DNA from: Pyropia haitanensis
Taxonomy: Eukaryota; Rhodophyta; Bangiophyceae; Bangiales; Bangiaceae
DNA length: 64,000 nt
NCBI GenBank assembly: GCA_008729055.1
Contig: SDUX01000007.1
Location: 2,280,064 to 2,344,063 of the forward strand
Reading direction: 5' to 3'
The position numbers were made by a program, and so were the translations under genes. A model generated the notes under the pieces. The model was not told the origin of the DNA and ran no database searches. It saw nothing but the letters and a program-made list of their open reading frames with translations. Positions within the stretch are counted from its first letter, which is position 1. Every line of letters starts with the position of its first letter. Below are positions 39,573-52,564 of the stretch, one piece after another.

Positions 39573-42500
39573 ATGGCTGCTTCGGGCGCTCCTGGCGGTG
39601 GCTCTTCTTTTTCCCTGCCTCCTTCCTCCGCTTCGGTGCCCCTCCGTGCCGTTGGTGGTGGCGGGACACTTCCCCCGCTGGCTCGGTTTGGGGACCGGGC
39701 CGGCCAGCAGGCTGGGGTTCTGCCGGCGCCTGCGTCGTCTGCACCTGCGTCGGGCAGGATCCCTTCCCGTGGTCCCGTGGCGCCTGTGCCGCCGCCCTTG
39801 CTGCCGCATGGGGCGTTTCAGGCGCCGGCTACTGTGCCATTGTTTGACGGAGGTGGTGTGTCCGCGCCTGGTGCTCTACCGACCGTGCCGAGTCCGTCGG
39901 CGCAGGGGGGGGGGTCCGGTTGCCGCAAGTCGGCGGCGGTGTGGCTCCCAATGGTGCTGCTTCATTGCGTGGGTGTGGCGTCTTCCACCCCGCGCACAGC
40001 GCTGGACACTGGCCCGCCGGGTTGGACAGTGCTGGGCAGCCCAGCGGGGTGGGGATGACGTCTTTTGCAAGCATGCCGGTGCCGTCGGATGCGGCTGCGC
40101 ATCTTCCGGTTGGCGGGGCCTCTGAGGCGGACGCGGCTGGCCGTGCAGGGCTGGCGCTGGATGGCGCCAACGGCGATGAGGACGCTGTTCCCGCGGACCT
40201 GAGCGGCGCTACTGCCCGTCTGGGTGCCGACGGTTTCTGCCAAGAGGCGCTGCGCAGCATGCGCTCAACGGGGCGGATGTTGATGGCTAAGAAGGACGCG
40301 TTCCCCGCCTGGAGCTCCGTTTTTGTCGTCCTAGTCAAGGGGACGGCGCGCGCGGGGGACCCGGAGCAGCTGGTGATGGTGGATTGCACGGAGGAGGAGA
40401 AGTCGCCGGCGGCGTGGCGTCAATTGGGGGCGCGTGTGCTGGGGCAGTGGAACGCCAAGCGCGCCTCGCGCCCCTCGACTCGCCAGCGCTCGTCCGCCGC
40501 TGGTGCAGCTGCCGCCGTGGACTCGTCGGTGCAGTTTCGTCGGGTGGCGACCCGTACAGCTGGTCAAGAGGTGGAACCTGCCAGCTGGGGCGCATCTAGA
40601 TCGTGCAGTGCGGCTGGTGTGGCGGCCGCTGTCGACGGGGCCGCTTCTGCAGATCCGGACAGTGCCTCTGGACTGTCTGGAGAAGATGAGCGGGTGGACC
40701 AAGTGGGACCATCTTCCGACCTGCGCATCATCTTTGATTCCGCGGCTTGGGCTGCGGCAGCCAACAACGCGGACCTCATTGTTGGCGACTCGTCGCGCCC
40801 GCGCGCGGTCGTCACAAGGCGCATGATCGAGCGCTTCTGCAACGCCACGGCACTCCCGAAGCTGTCCTGCCTGACGTACACCATGTGCGTGAACCTGTGG
40901 AAGGGGGCAGCCGACCTGAACAACAGGCTGCGAGACGCCACCGGCGTGACGCGCAGGTGGGTGGAGCTGATGCCCGTCCAGCTTTTCAACTCCAACTGGG
41001 TCGTGGCGTCGGAGTCGCCAGTGGCCAAGGTCGTGGCCGACCGCACGTGCCTGTTCCCCCCGCGCCACCCCAGCGTCAAGTGCACGGTGGCGGACCGGCG
41101 TCTGGCGTTGGTGGTGGCCTTTGAAGCCAGCCCGTCTTGGCACCGGGCGGTGTGCGACTACTTTGCGGCAAACCCGCCGGCGTCATCGTCCGGGCCTACT
41201 TCCTCGGACTCCGATCGTGACGGCGGGGCCACGCCGGCCGTCGACGCCGGGCCGTCTGGTGCGGGTGGGGGGAATGGTGCACCACCGGCCTGGGTTGGTG
41301 CATCTTCCAAAGATGGAGGTGATGGTCAAGTTGGGGGCGCCGACCAGTATGCTCTTGGTCCAGCGCAAGAACCTGTGGCGGATGAGCGGGCACGGGAGGC
41401 CTCAAACGTGCGGATGACCAGCCGACCGGCTGCGGCAGCCGTCAGCCTTGGCCTTCCCTTCACTGCCGCAGCAGCTGGGCGCTCGCGAGGCGGTAGTGTG
41501 TCGACTGCTGCTGTGTTGCTGGCTGCGAGCGGCTCCCCCGGCCGCCGGCTGTCTGCCGCCGACGGCAACGTGCGACCGGACGCTACGGGGGCTGTGGCGG
41601 GTGGTGCCGCCGTTGGTTCTCCGAACAAGAATCGACGCGTCCAGGGGGGTGGTGCCGCGGCGGCATTGTTAGTGAAGCATGTGGCTCTGCAGTCTCTGGT
41701 GCGCCGCGGCATGCTTGGTGCGCGCGTCACGAGCGCCCCCCGCCGGCGCGGAGATCTTGCTGAACCACCCACGCCGGCGCGGGCCAACCGGCGCCCCTCA
41801 AGCGCCGACGCGTTTTTCGTGCGCGCCGCTGCTGCCATGGCGCGCGGCGCCACGCTTTCCGAGCTGGTCAGCCGGTGGTCGGTCATTCTTGCTTTGGACA
41901 CCGAGGCGGGGGACGTGTCTGTCCGGCGGGTGGGTGCGCGGGATTGGGCCACACTGCTGGCCAAGCAGGACGAGGTTTCCATCCTTCTGTCTACTACCGC
42001 CGTGGCGACGGCTCGGGAACTTTTGGGTGCGTTGGCTCCTTCCGGCGCAGCGTGCTTGGACGAGCAGCAGGCTGGGCCCGGCAGCGTTGCCGTCGAGGTT
42101 TCCGTCGGGCCTCGTGCTGTGCGCTTCCCCCATTCTCTGCTGGACGACATGGTGGCTGTACATCACTTCAACAGAGACTTCAATTACGCGTGCCAGTCGT
42201 CGCTGTGGCTTGACAAGCTAAGTGGTCCGGGGGCGTCCGCCCTCTCTCCCCCTATCCACCCATTTTTGCTGCCGACAAGTTTGGACGCCACCGAGCTGGT
42301 TGCTGTAGTGCGGTCCAAGCTGCAGAGCAAGAAGCTGGCCGACATCGCGTGGAGGCGGACGATCAACCACGTCGTTGTGAGCCGATTGGGTGAGGCGGTG
42401 GAGCGGACGTCGGTTTGGACCGTGGATGTCAAGATCCTGATGGACGCTGCCCGCCCCATGTGGCTCAAGTGCTCTTTTTTGGATCCGCTGCTGGTGGAGC

Positions 42501-43084
42501 TTTCGGTCTTTGCGGCTGCCGGCGGTATCGACACGCACGTGATGCTGTGCGGCAAGATGACGGCGCTGCTGCGCTCGGTCCATGGGCACACGGTGTCGCT
42601 GGCGGACGCCCACAAGATGGCCCGCAAGTGGGCGGTGAAAGCCGGCAAGTGCGGCTCCATTGCGACGCTGATCAACATCGACGACGCGCATTGGTGTGCG
42701 GCCTTTGTGTCGCTCGCGGACCGGGTCATCCGCCTATACGACCCGCTTGGTGGCGACAAGCTGGACGCCAAACTGGAGTTTGTCCTGTCCCGCATCAAGA
42801 TGTGGGCAAACTGCGTGGTCGCGGCGCAGGCGAGACAGGCGACGGACGCGGTCGGTGGGGAGAACTCCGTCTCTTCCGGGACCTGGTCCGTCGAGTACGA
42901 GTGCACCCCCCGCCAAGAGGATGCACACAGCTGTGGGGTTCTCAGCACTCTGTTTGTGATCACGGCCGTGACCAGGCAGCCGGTTGGTATGCCGTCCGAC
43001 GGGGCTGAGCTGCTGCGCCTGTTGATGGTGCACAAGTTGGTTATGGAGAGCATCACGGGTTCCGCCCCGTCTTTATCTGCATGA
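39573..43084 (+). CDS. Ulp1/C48-type cysteine protease, transposon-associated, frame break at a G run
   Basis: The ATG at 39573 opens a frame (MAASGAPGGGSS...) that reaches a run of ten G at 39905-39914. From there the coding pattern continues in another frame to the TGA at 43084. One extra G would join them, so this may be a sequence error or a young frame shift. The main part has the same layout as the protease at 8920-12906: a conserved region (WVELMPVQLFNSNW), a low-complexity middle, ATLSELVSRWSVILAL, and a C-terminal Ulp1 fold with DDAHWCAAF (His), IRLYDPLGG (Asp) and RQEDAHSCGVLSTLF (Gln and Cys). The full triad is present here. It would cleave a SUMO- or ubiquitin-like protein or a polyprotein; the substrate is unknown. 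It converges on the Plavaka-type transposase at 46760-50506. Confidence 0.76.
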
Positions 43085-46059
43085 TTTGGGCACCGTTCAC
43101 GCCAGTACGGGGATATTGTAGACGCTGAGCACCTTTAATCACGGCCACTGGTCTCAGTGTGAGGGGAGAGGCTCAACCAACGCCGCGGGAGGGGCGAAAA
43201 TGCCTGCTGTCAAAGACTGTCTTCCGCTGAGGTAAAGAGTGCGGCCGAGCACGACGCCCTTGCCGACGCGGGAGGGGGGTGAGGCGTGCCGCTAATGGCC
43301 GTTGCGACGCGGGTAGCCCCGACACACGGAGGGGTTCCTATTACGGTGGGTGGTCGTTACCGCAGCTGTCCGTGCCTCAGGGATACCCTCAATGATGTGG
43401 CGGTGGCACCAGCCGCCGCTGCCAGGTCTGCGGCCATCAAGGCGCACGTGACGCTGCTCGCAGCGGTGCAATGCGTCACTGGCGGGTGCGTCACACAGGG
43501 CCAGAAGGAAGAAACGCACCAGTCACCCCCATCCAGTGACGCCACGGCGGGCGAAAGGCCGCCGGAACGCGGCGGCCTGCCGGGGGAGGTGGCGCCCGTG
43601 GGAAGCTCCGAGGGGGTGACCACCACCGCCACCGCCGGGCCCGTAATAGTGACGAGGAGTTTGACCTCGGGGGCCGCCGCTCAGCGGAGGGGGGAGGGGC
43701 GAAGGTGGCGCCGGGGGAGGGGGGACGCCAGCCCGCAGAAGGCGAGGAGGAACGGCAATGCCGTGCAGAGGCGCCGGGGGAATGCCATTGGGGTGTAGGG
43801 AGGTATGCAGAGAAGTGGGGGGGGGGAGAAGGGACCCGCACAACGCCTCAAAGGGGGGGTGGGGAAGACAATACCTGGATAATAGGAGGGTGGAAGGGGG
43901 TAAGAGTGGTGGAGGGGATGGCGCCAGCAGGCCCAGAGCCACCCGACAGGGTCCTTCGGAGGAGAGCAAGGCGGGGGAGCGGCAGCAATGGAGAATGCGC
44001 GGGGGAACCGCCCGCCCCGCCCAGACTGGCACGCTCCAGAGATGGGGGCTGCCCGCCAGGGAAGCTCCGCCACAGTCAGGGCTCCTCGTATGTGGCCACA
44101 CTAATGGTCGTGAAAGGGAAGGAAGCGGTGTCGGGGCCGCTACTTGCTGGACAACCCTGTCATTCGAGGGGTAAGATACGTCTCAGAGAGTGACTGCAGT
44201 CCATGCAGCCTCGCAGCAGCAGAGCAAACAGGGCGCAGTGAGACCGGTGGCAGACGAAGGGAAGAGGCTGGGGTCGCGGCTCAGGCGACGGTGGTGTTCT
44301 CAGAACAAACTCCAGTGTCCCGGTCCAAATAATTGCATGTCGAGACAATGAGTCGGTCAGAGCGATCGTATTCGAGGGTATTTTGTGACGGTCGGCAACC
44401 GTGTTTGTATGTGCGAAGTGTGCACCGTAGTCCCACTCCGCCTTTTCGTGGTGGTCCGATACGCATGGTACTGTCGGACGGTCTGGGGCCACAGCGGTGA
44501 CACTAATCCACCTGCACAGGTGCCCCCAAAGCCGCCGCCACAGTCCTTCTTTCTGTTCTGGGGAGGCACTCCTTTGCCGGCAGATGTATGCTGTTCTTCG
44601 GCTGTTGCCTGCTCGGGCCCGGGCGACATGACTGCAACTGCAGAAGAGCGGTGAGGCCGACGCGGGCCCCAGAAGTGGCTCTCACAATGTGGACACGTTG
44701 GCCATGGCGACGCTTTCGTCACTTATGCGCGCTGCATCTTTTCGCGGCCGGTCTGTCCGGACAGTCTCTCTGCTCTCTGTTGCCTGCGCGGCCCCCTGCC
44801 CATAGTTCAATCCAGGCGATCACCTTGTCGCGGGGTCCTCGCTGGCGCTCTGACTCGTTGCCACCCCCGGAGTGACCGTGTTCAGAAGAAGTCAGTCGGG
44901 GGAAACTTGGCAAAATAGAGAGTCGTGGCTGTGGTGTCGACTGGGGACACCTGCATCTCAATGAATGAGGTGGACTGCATGACAAAAACAGGACTCCAAC
45001 CACAGTGCTAGCTTTCATTTCATCCACACAGTGAGTCGTTCATCCTCGCTGCTTCGACCAGACGTGGCCGCTGCGTTCACACTCGGAACACCCCGCGTCA
45101 ATGCGCTTTGGACACCAGTCCCGGTACCAAAACTGACCTGTCAGTTGTTCCAGTCCAGCCCTCCAATGACGCGCTTCCACCCCTCTGCAATCATGGGACA
45201 CCAAAGACCTATTGATATGCCCCACCAAGGAGCCCTCTCACAGCAGTCGGATGCGCTTCACTCATAGGTTGCGAGTACAGGACGACAGGACACAGTCCAA
45301 GATGTGAGCAACCAGTGAGCAGGAGACCAATTCCGGAAAGTGGGAACAACGGGACGGATACTCGGGGCAAAGAGAAGAGAGCGTATGACACAAGGACGGC
45401 CGAGAGCCCTGGTGGACTATGTTTCGTCCGCTGCTTCGCTACACTTGCCGAGCAGTGTGCTGTTCGTCAGAGCGGGTTCAACATCTTCTGCGAGTGAGAA
45501 GTCTACTTACTGGTACGGCGAAAGGCAGCGTGGGTCCGGACGCGTACTGTACGGCTTGCTCACAGTTGCGTCTTGGCCACACCCTGCAGACAGGCGTGTG
45601 GAGCTCGCGCTCGAGCCCGAGAGGAGCCCGAGATTAGTACTTTTCTGGCAGCAATGTTGCATATTAAGTACAAGAATCTTCCAATTGTATGGTACTAAAT
45701 CTTACTTGATTACGGACAGCGAGTCGTGCACGCGCCCAGTGAAGCTACCAGCCCACCGCGTGTCATCCTGCCACTCCCAACGACCGTTATGCGATCAGCC
45801 CACCAGCTCCGATGCCCTGGGCGCGCGCCCTCACGGACTGCCACCTGGCTCTGGCTTGTCTGCATTGCCCCTTCCATACAGAGCAAGCAGAGTCAGCGTG
45901 GAACCTGTCCAGGTGACGTCTCCTATCCCTCTGGCCCCCGGTGCGTAGACTACAGACCGCTTGTGAAGGCTGGTCATCCCTGCACACTGCCGCTGGAACC
46001 GCAATGCAGGCAAGGAGCCAGGGCTGACGCGGCAACGCCCCGTTTTGCTCGCTGCCACT
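43085..46059. other. Region between protease and Plavaka genes, no gene seen
   Basis: Frames in 43286-44190 are Gly/Arg/Pro-biased and mirrored on both strands. The remainder (44200-46059) is of lower GC and has only short frames without motifs. No rRNA or tRNA was recognised. Confidence 0.35.
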
Positions 46060-46061
46060 CC

Positions 46062-46500
46062 CCCTTGCCTCCCACTCTCCTTCTGCACTCCACCGAGACG
46101 GACGCTGGCACCCCCGCTCGCCTCCTATTTTCTTTCTTTACTCCACCGAGTGACCACTGCCACCGGCCCTCGCCTTCCACTCTCTTTCTGCACTCCACCG
46201 AGACGGCCGCTGCCACACTCCCTCGCCTTTCATTCGTTCTGCTTTGGACCGAGCCGTTGCGGCCGCACCAACCCCCCCTCGCCTCCCATTCTCTTTGTGC
46301 ACTGCACCAAGCAGTTGCTCCCGCGCCTACCCCCCGTCGCCTCCCATTCTTGTTGTGGACTGGACCGAGCCGTTGCGGGCGCACCAAACCCCCCTCGTCT
46401 CCCATTCTTTTTGTGCACTGCACCGAGACGTTGCTTTTGCTGCCGCCTCCCCTCGCATGACACCCTGTTGTACCCACTATGCAGAGCCGTTCCCAGTGCC
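46062..46500. repeat. Degenerate 52-58-bp minisatellite
   Basis: About seven diverged copies share CTCGCCTCCCATTCTCTTT followed by a GCACTGCACCGAG-like segment and a TTGC/CGCACC stretch. They lie on the 3' side of the Plavaka-type gene, like the 60-bp array behind the first KDZ gene. Confidence 0.65.
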
Positions 46501-46759
46501 CTGCGCCTCCAAGATTGTGTGCTCTGTGCTCTTTGTGGTCTGTGCTGCCGACGACTGCCGTGGAGGGCGGCCGCTCGGCCGACTGTTCCCGGGTGACATC
46601 GCATGAATAAAAAGCCCTCATAAACCCCGCTCACACCCGCACGCTATCCACTCAATGACCAGACAATGCGCAATGTCACACGTGCACGGCGCTACCCACA
46701 GCGCGGCTTGGTGTCAGAGAGATACATTCCCACGACCATCTTCAACCAAACGTAATGCT

Positions 46760-49700
46760 TCAGCACCTCCACGCCCGCCTCCAGCGGTAAAGCTTGCGTG
46801 CCGCGCGCACAATCTGCCTCACACCGTCCTTCCTCCACGGGAGCGACGCCGAGATGGTGCTTGAGTTGGGTACGACCAGGCGCGCAGATGCGGCCACCCC
46901 CAGCAGCTGGGACAGAGCCCGCAGGCGGCCGCCGTCAGCCGCCATTACTTGCCCAACAGTTGTGCGACGGCCGTAAACGCGGACCCTGCGCCTGGCCCGA
47001 ACAAGGGCATCCGCGTCCGCCTGTTGTCTGTCGGCCACATCCTCCTCGTCGTCCAAGCAGTCGTCGACGCTCCCGGCGTCGGACTCCGCGTCGTCGTCCG
47101 CAACGTTGACCGTGCCAGACGCATTGTCGGTCTCCTCGTCCATGCCGGAGCGGCCCTGCTCCTCGTCGCTGGAGGTGACGTCCTCGCCGCCCGCACTGCC
47201 CGCCGTGCCGCCCGCACTGCCCGCCGTGCCGACCGCCGCCGCCATGCCGACCGCCGCCGCCGTGCCGCCCGCCGCCTTTGTGCCGACTGCCCGATCAGCG
47301 CCATCCTTGAGGTCCTCTGCCACGATCTGGAACAAAGTCTGCTCACACCGCATCATTTGCACCTGAAATGACGTGGGATGCTTGTTGGTGTTCTCGAAGA
47401 ACGCCTTCAGCAGCTTGTGCAGCATCTCGTTGACGCTTGTGTCCGCCTCCACCAGGTTGCCGCGGCGCATCAGCTCGTCGCAGAGGTGGTACGCCAGGGC
47501 GTGAGACTTGGTCGTGTTGGACTGGCCGTACAGCACCCGCATGTAGCGCGTTACAAAGTAGTAAGCCTCCCGCCCAAGGGACCGGGCACTCTCGTCGGTG
47601 ACGCCGGCCTCACCGTACCCATTGTCGCCGCAGAGCTTGCCCATCAGGCGAGCCAGGTGACACGCAACCTCGAGTACAGCATCATGCGTGGGCTTTCCTT
47701 CAAACACGTCCTCGTACTCTGCGGCCGCCGCCGCGTCGTCCACCAGGTTGGGCACTTGCGCCTCGTCGTCAGCCTCATCCTCGTGCTGGGCGGCGGCGTC
47801 CGGATCCTCGGGGTCGGAGGCGGCGAGTGCTTGCTTGCCGCCGGCGCGGCGGCCCCGACGCGGGTTTGCAGGTCCTTGCTTGCGTAGTCGTCCGAGACAG
47901 GGGGCAACCGAGTCTTCCTCCCTGCGGCCAACGGTGCCTGCCAGCATGAAAGGCCAGACAGGGACTCCGTGGCGCCACTGCCTTCCCTTGAGAGTCGGCT
48001 GCTTGTCCCCCTTGTGACCATAATACCTGGAAGATAAAGAAGCAGAAGATCAATCATGAGCAGCCCGACACGATCGACATTGTTCATGGGTTACTCAACA
48101 GTCTGGGATGCATGGAGAGCATGGGCTGGCAGAGACCGACGAGAGACAGAACCACCACGCACAGAGGACGGAGCAGAAACCTACCTTGGGACCACAATAG
48201 CGGCTTGAGGTAGCCGGCCAAAATGGCGGATGCGCTCATTGATAGCAACGGTGGTGTTTCTCACCGTGCCGTACCGCGCCAGCCCCCCCTTGCACAGCCT
48301 TGTCAGCAATGCCATCGTCTTGTCCACAAAGTTCGTGAGCACTCCCAGTTTCATGACCTGATGGCACGCCAACAGAGGGAGTCAGCGACTCCGGCCAGAG
48401 GACAAATAGCAAGCGAAGGCACGTTAGCATGCTTTCACGCGGGCAGGCAGCTGTGCCAAGCGGCTCCCCTAGGCCCCACAACCCGACGAAAAGCAAGGGA
48501 GCAACAAGCAGCACCACGCGACCCCCCGTGCCCAACCCCTCCATGCAGAGCGCGACCAAAACACGTACGTGTAGCAAGTCAAAGCCAAAGATGGCGTACA
48601 GCGAGCAGCGACCAGTCCCCAGTCCATGTACAGCCGCCAGCGCGGGAACAATAGGGAGAACGAAGGCCTCGTCGGATATCTGCGCGAGCCGCGCCGCGTT
48701 TCCGCCCTCCTCCGACAGCTTTGCCGCCTCCAGGTGCAGGTCCAGCATGTCAATGACCTCGTGAGGCGACTCGCCGGCGCGGGGACCGCCAGCGTGAGCG
48801 CTGTCCACCATGCAGTGGGAGCAGGGAAACGCGCACCCATACAGCTTCAGACCGAGGAGGTGTCGCTCCTCGGGCTGATCGGCGGCGTAGAGGATCACTC
48901 GGGGCACGGCCAGCATAGGCCCGACCCCCGGGATGTCAAAGACCACGCCGTGCTCGCTCACCGGGATGAAGGCGTCCAGCAACACTGCCATGCAGCGCTG
49001 CAGCACACGGTCCCGCACCAGCCGAAGGCGGGCCGCCTCCGCCGGGTCTTTGGACTTCGCCGGAATGATGGGCAGGTAGCCCACACTAAACCACTGCATC
49101 TTCCCTGTCTTTACGTTGGGGAAGCGCACACGGATGGGATACACCTTTTGCGCTGCAATGGGTCAAAAAAAAGAAACGATCATGAAGCGCATCGTGTGAT
49201 CAAACAGGAGCAGCAAAACGGGTCAGCAGAAGGTCAACAAAGAACGCCGAGAGGCGTCAGAGGCCACGGAAACGCTATCCAGACGGCCAATACCCCTCCA
49301 AGAGTCGGGCCGGAGGACCACTGACGTACCGCCGTTCTCAGACACGACCGCGGAGTCGGAGAAGAACTGCACTGCAAGGGTGAAGGCTCGCAGCATCTTG
49401 CCCCTGTACTCTTTCTTCAGGTCGTGCAGCGCCTTGACGTCTGCCTGCTCGGCCAGGTACAGGTCGCTGTCCAGCGTTCCCGTCCGCACTCCAGTAGCCT
49501 TGCCCTCCAAGCAGACCTCCTCAGAGGTAGAAAACACGTCCCGCGCCACCTCCACGACGCAGCGGCTGACAAAAGGGTACGACCTGCCCTCCTCCACAAT
49601 GTCCGTCATCCGCCACTGCTGCTCCGCAAGGCAGCGGTCCTGCTCGCCCTTCAGAGACTTAACAAAGGCGTCGGCGTTAGGGAAGGCCGACTCCAGGGGG

Positions 49701-50506
49701 CCGCAGAAGCGCTGCCGCTTCGGCGCGGCCCCATCAGCGCGTCGCTGCCGCTCCCGCTGCCGCACGCTCGTGTGCTTGGCTGTGCGGTTCCAGCGACGGC
49801 TCTTGGGCTGCTCCACACCTGCCCGCCGGTCGGCCACCTCGCTCACCCCGGTGCCCTCGCCAGTGCCCGCCCCGGCGCCCACCCCGGCGCTCGCCCGCGA
49901 TCCTGCGTCGTCTTCCGTCCCGTCGCTGTCGCTTGTCTGCTCCAGATGCCGCTGGAAGGAACGAATGCCCGCCTGCTCCGTGTGTAGCATGGATAGGTAA
50001 AGCTTGCGCCGTCCCGACGCAGACATGCCGTGTCCCCCCGACGACAGCGCCATCATACGCATCTCCTTCAGCTCGGGCGTGACAAACGCCGACGGCCTGA
50101 TCAGCTTGCTGCTGGGCACAAACGGCCGCGTCTGTTCCATGTCCTTCTTGTCCAGGACGTACTGACGCACGAGGGCCGACCTCGTGGGGAGGTCCCGCCG
50201 CGGAGAGACGGGGACAGACTTGTCCAATAAGTTGCGCACATCCCCATCCGGTAGGTGCACGTCGGGCGTGCTGCAGGGTTCCCCATCACCAGTCGAAGCT
50301 TGGAAAGCGCCAGGGGGAGGGCGAGCCGGCGTGCCACAAGTCGCACGCGCGTTCTGCAAGAAGGCAGGAGAAAAGGCCACCCTTTCGGGATGGAAGCGGT
50401 TGACATGCTGCTCCAGGTGACCTTGGAAGGAAAACTGCAGCCCACAAAACGCGCACACCACTGCAGCAGAGGCGCTGCCAGAGGAGTCCTGACCTCCACC
50501 AGTCAT
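46760..50506 (-). CDS. Plavaka-type KDZ transposase, four exons
   Basis: Joining 50506-49330, 49152-48569, 48357-48185 and 48026-46760 gives 1,066 residues in one frame. Three of the donors and acceptors fit (GTACGT or GTAGGT with TTGCAG, ATCAG or TTCCAG). The introns are 177, 211 and 158 nt. Exon 1 starts with a C2H2 finger CAFCGLQFSFQGHLEQH and a basic linker. Across the first junction lies VYPIRVRFPNV and GYLPIIP. Exon 2 has the Plavaka-like ADQPEERHLLGLKLYGC, then PCSHC and FDLLH. Exons 3-4 have VMKLGVLTNFVDK, RYYGHKGDKQ and EMLHKLLKAFFENTNKH. The start is the ATG at 50506; upstream codons are non-ATG. After the stop at 46760 another frame encodes VEVLKHYVWLKMVVGMYL up to 46692, so the true C-terminus may need one more splice or carry a frame shift. 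Confidence 0.72.
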
Positions 50507-52564
50507 AGCTGCAAACACAAGACGCGGGAACAAAACAATGCTCGAAGACGACGATGGCAGCGTGACACAAACGAAAATGCAGGGCGGCACCGTGCAAGCG
50601 GTGCGTCAGTAAGCTGCCACGCGACCACAACCGAGAGCAAACAGTCCCATTGCCGTCCACACTCGGACAGTACGGCGAAAAAGTCGCCCACGAGCTCTCT
50701 CTTTGTCCCCTTGGCACTTACTCGCAGCAGGGTGATGCTCATCTGACACCGGCGGGGGAGCCAGGCGTGAACGCCAAAGCCGGTTGCGCTCCGGCAGGAG
50801 GCCTGACCACCCGCACGCAAGCTGAGGTGACGGCCTTCTGTTTCGGGTGCGTGAGAGGTTGATGCGTGGCGGGCAGTGGGAAGACGGGACTAGCCGGGAG
50901 CTCATTAATGCACCCCAGCGGACGGGCGGGAATCGATCGGCCCCAGGAGAGGACCATCGCGCGCCCAACGGCATCCGAATGCCTTGCCACTGGTGAGGAG
51001 GTAATCAATTTGGTAGTCAGAAGAGTTGACCCGGTTCTAAAGTTGATTAGACTGGGCAGAGTAAATACATGTTTCGCTCTTGCCCGATCGGAAATTCGGT
51101 CTCGAACAATCCTCGCAATTCGATTCTCTCGACGGCGCCTTGCCAAAGGCACCGTGCGTCGGCACCGCCACCCCGCGGCGGACGTGGTGACCGCACGCTG
51201 CGTTGCATTCGACCGTGCGTGCCACCGGTCGTGTACTGTGGGATCGGCTCCTCGGGGCTATTGCCACCTCCGTGCCGGCGCAGACCTGTCGGTGGGAGCC
51301 GGCTTGTCGGCACCGCGCGCCAACCTGCCGCCGACAGCGGAAGCGTGGCGCTGCTGCCATCACGGTTCGGGTGCCGGGCGGGGGGCCCGAGCTTTAGCGC
51401 TGCCGCGGCGCAGGTGTCGTCGGGTGGGCGCCCCAAGCTGTGCCACAGGCGGCCGCAGCCGGGCGCTGCCGCCGTCACGGCAACGGTGTCGGGTGTGCGG
51501 GTGGATTTTGGATGTCGGCAGCACGGCGCGGCGGGGCACTTTGCGGGTGTCGGGCCATCGGTGCCGCAATGGGGCACCATTGCTGTAGATTCGATCTGGG
51601 GGCCCCTTGGCACCGCCACGGGGCTGCCGCGCTGCCGTGCCCCTCGGGACGCTGTCCGCTCGTTGGGCCTGGCTCTCAGTGGCTCCTCGGTTGTACTCGG
51701 CTGTTGTGGGTGTCTTGCTGGCAGCGGCACTGAGCGCGCTCCGCGCTGTCGGCGTGGCTGGTGCGCTCGGCGCGCGTGGCTGCTGTAGGCGTTTCGCTGT
51801 CGGCGACGCTCGGCGTGCTCCGCACTGTCGGTGTCACGGCGTGACTCCCGTGCCATTAGCAACGCCGGGCGCGCGCCGGCCTGCCGCCAGCGCTACGCTG
51901 GTCCCTCGTCACCGGCGACGCTGGTGGCGCGCCGCTCTGACGGAGTCTCGGCGCCCGCACTGTGCCGCCGACAGCGCCGAGGGCGCTCAGCTGCTTGGGC
52001 CGCAGCATTGGTCTCTTGCCGCCGGCGACTCTCGGCAAGCTTCGGTCTGTCGGCACCGCCGCGCGAGTCCCGCGCCGCCGGTGGCGCTGGGCGGGGTTCG
52101 AGTCTCGGCTCTGGGGTGGGTCGCACGCGTGCATGCTGCGTGTGAGGTCAAAGGAGACTGGTGGGCTGGTGCCGTGCGTGCCGGTGTGGGTTGGCGTGCT
52201 GCCGTCTGTGCTGTCGAGGGCGCTGCGTGCGTCGCTGGGCGGTGGCGGCGAAGGTGGTGCGGCTGCGCTTCTTGGGCGTGTGCGTCTACATGCTGCAACG
52301 GGACGAGCGTGCGCTTCTAGGCTGTGGCCATCCCGGCTCCGTGGGCGGTGACGCTGGGGTGGCGGTGCGGAGTCTGCGAGCGGGGTCGGCCGTGCCGCTG
52401 CGCTGCTTTTGCCGTTGCACCGAGAGGAGCTGGTCGGCGCGGGACGCCCGCTCGTGGAGGCGACGCCCAAGAAGTCTCTGTGGCCTGTCGTACTGCAGGA
52501 GGTGTGAGACGTGCCACTAGCCGGTCGCCGGAGAGGCGGTGAGGTTGCCTTCCTGGCGGGCACC
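50507..52564. other. GC-rich intergenic region
   Basis: No gene seen. From about 51150 the DNA is rich in GTCGGCACC/GGTGCCG-like words on both strands and many mutually overlapping frames are open, a composition effect. It may hold promoters for the Plavaka gene (minus) and the gene at 52565 (plus). Confidence 0.35.

Noticed and set aside
43286..43798. Plus ORF with weak resemblance to the minus ORF near 55900 (LN...P...R.A....LL)
   Set aside because: About eight matching positions in 24 in Ala/Arg-rich sequence are too few to claim homology.
45974..46621. Minus ORF of 215 residues with repeated RMGDEGGLVRPQ-like units
   Set aside because: It follows the 52-58-bp minisatellite; the copies are not multiples of three and the frame is not kept.
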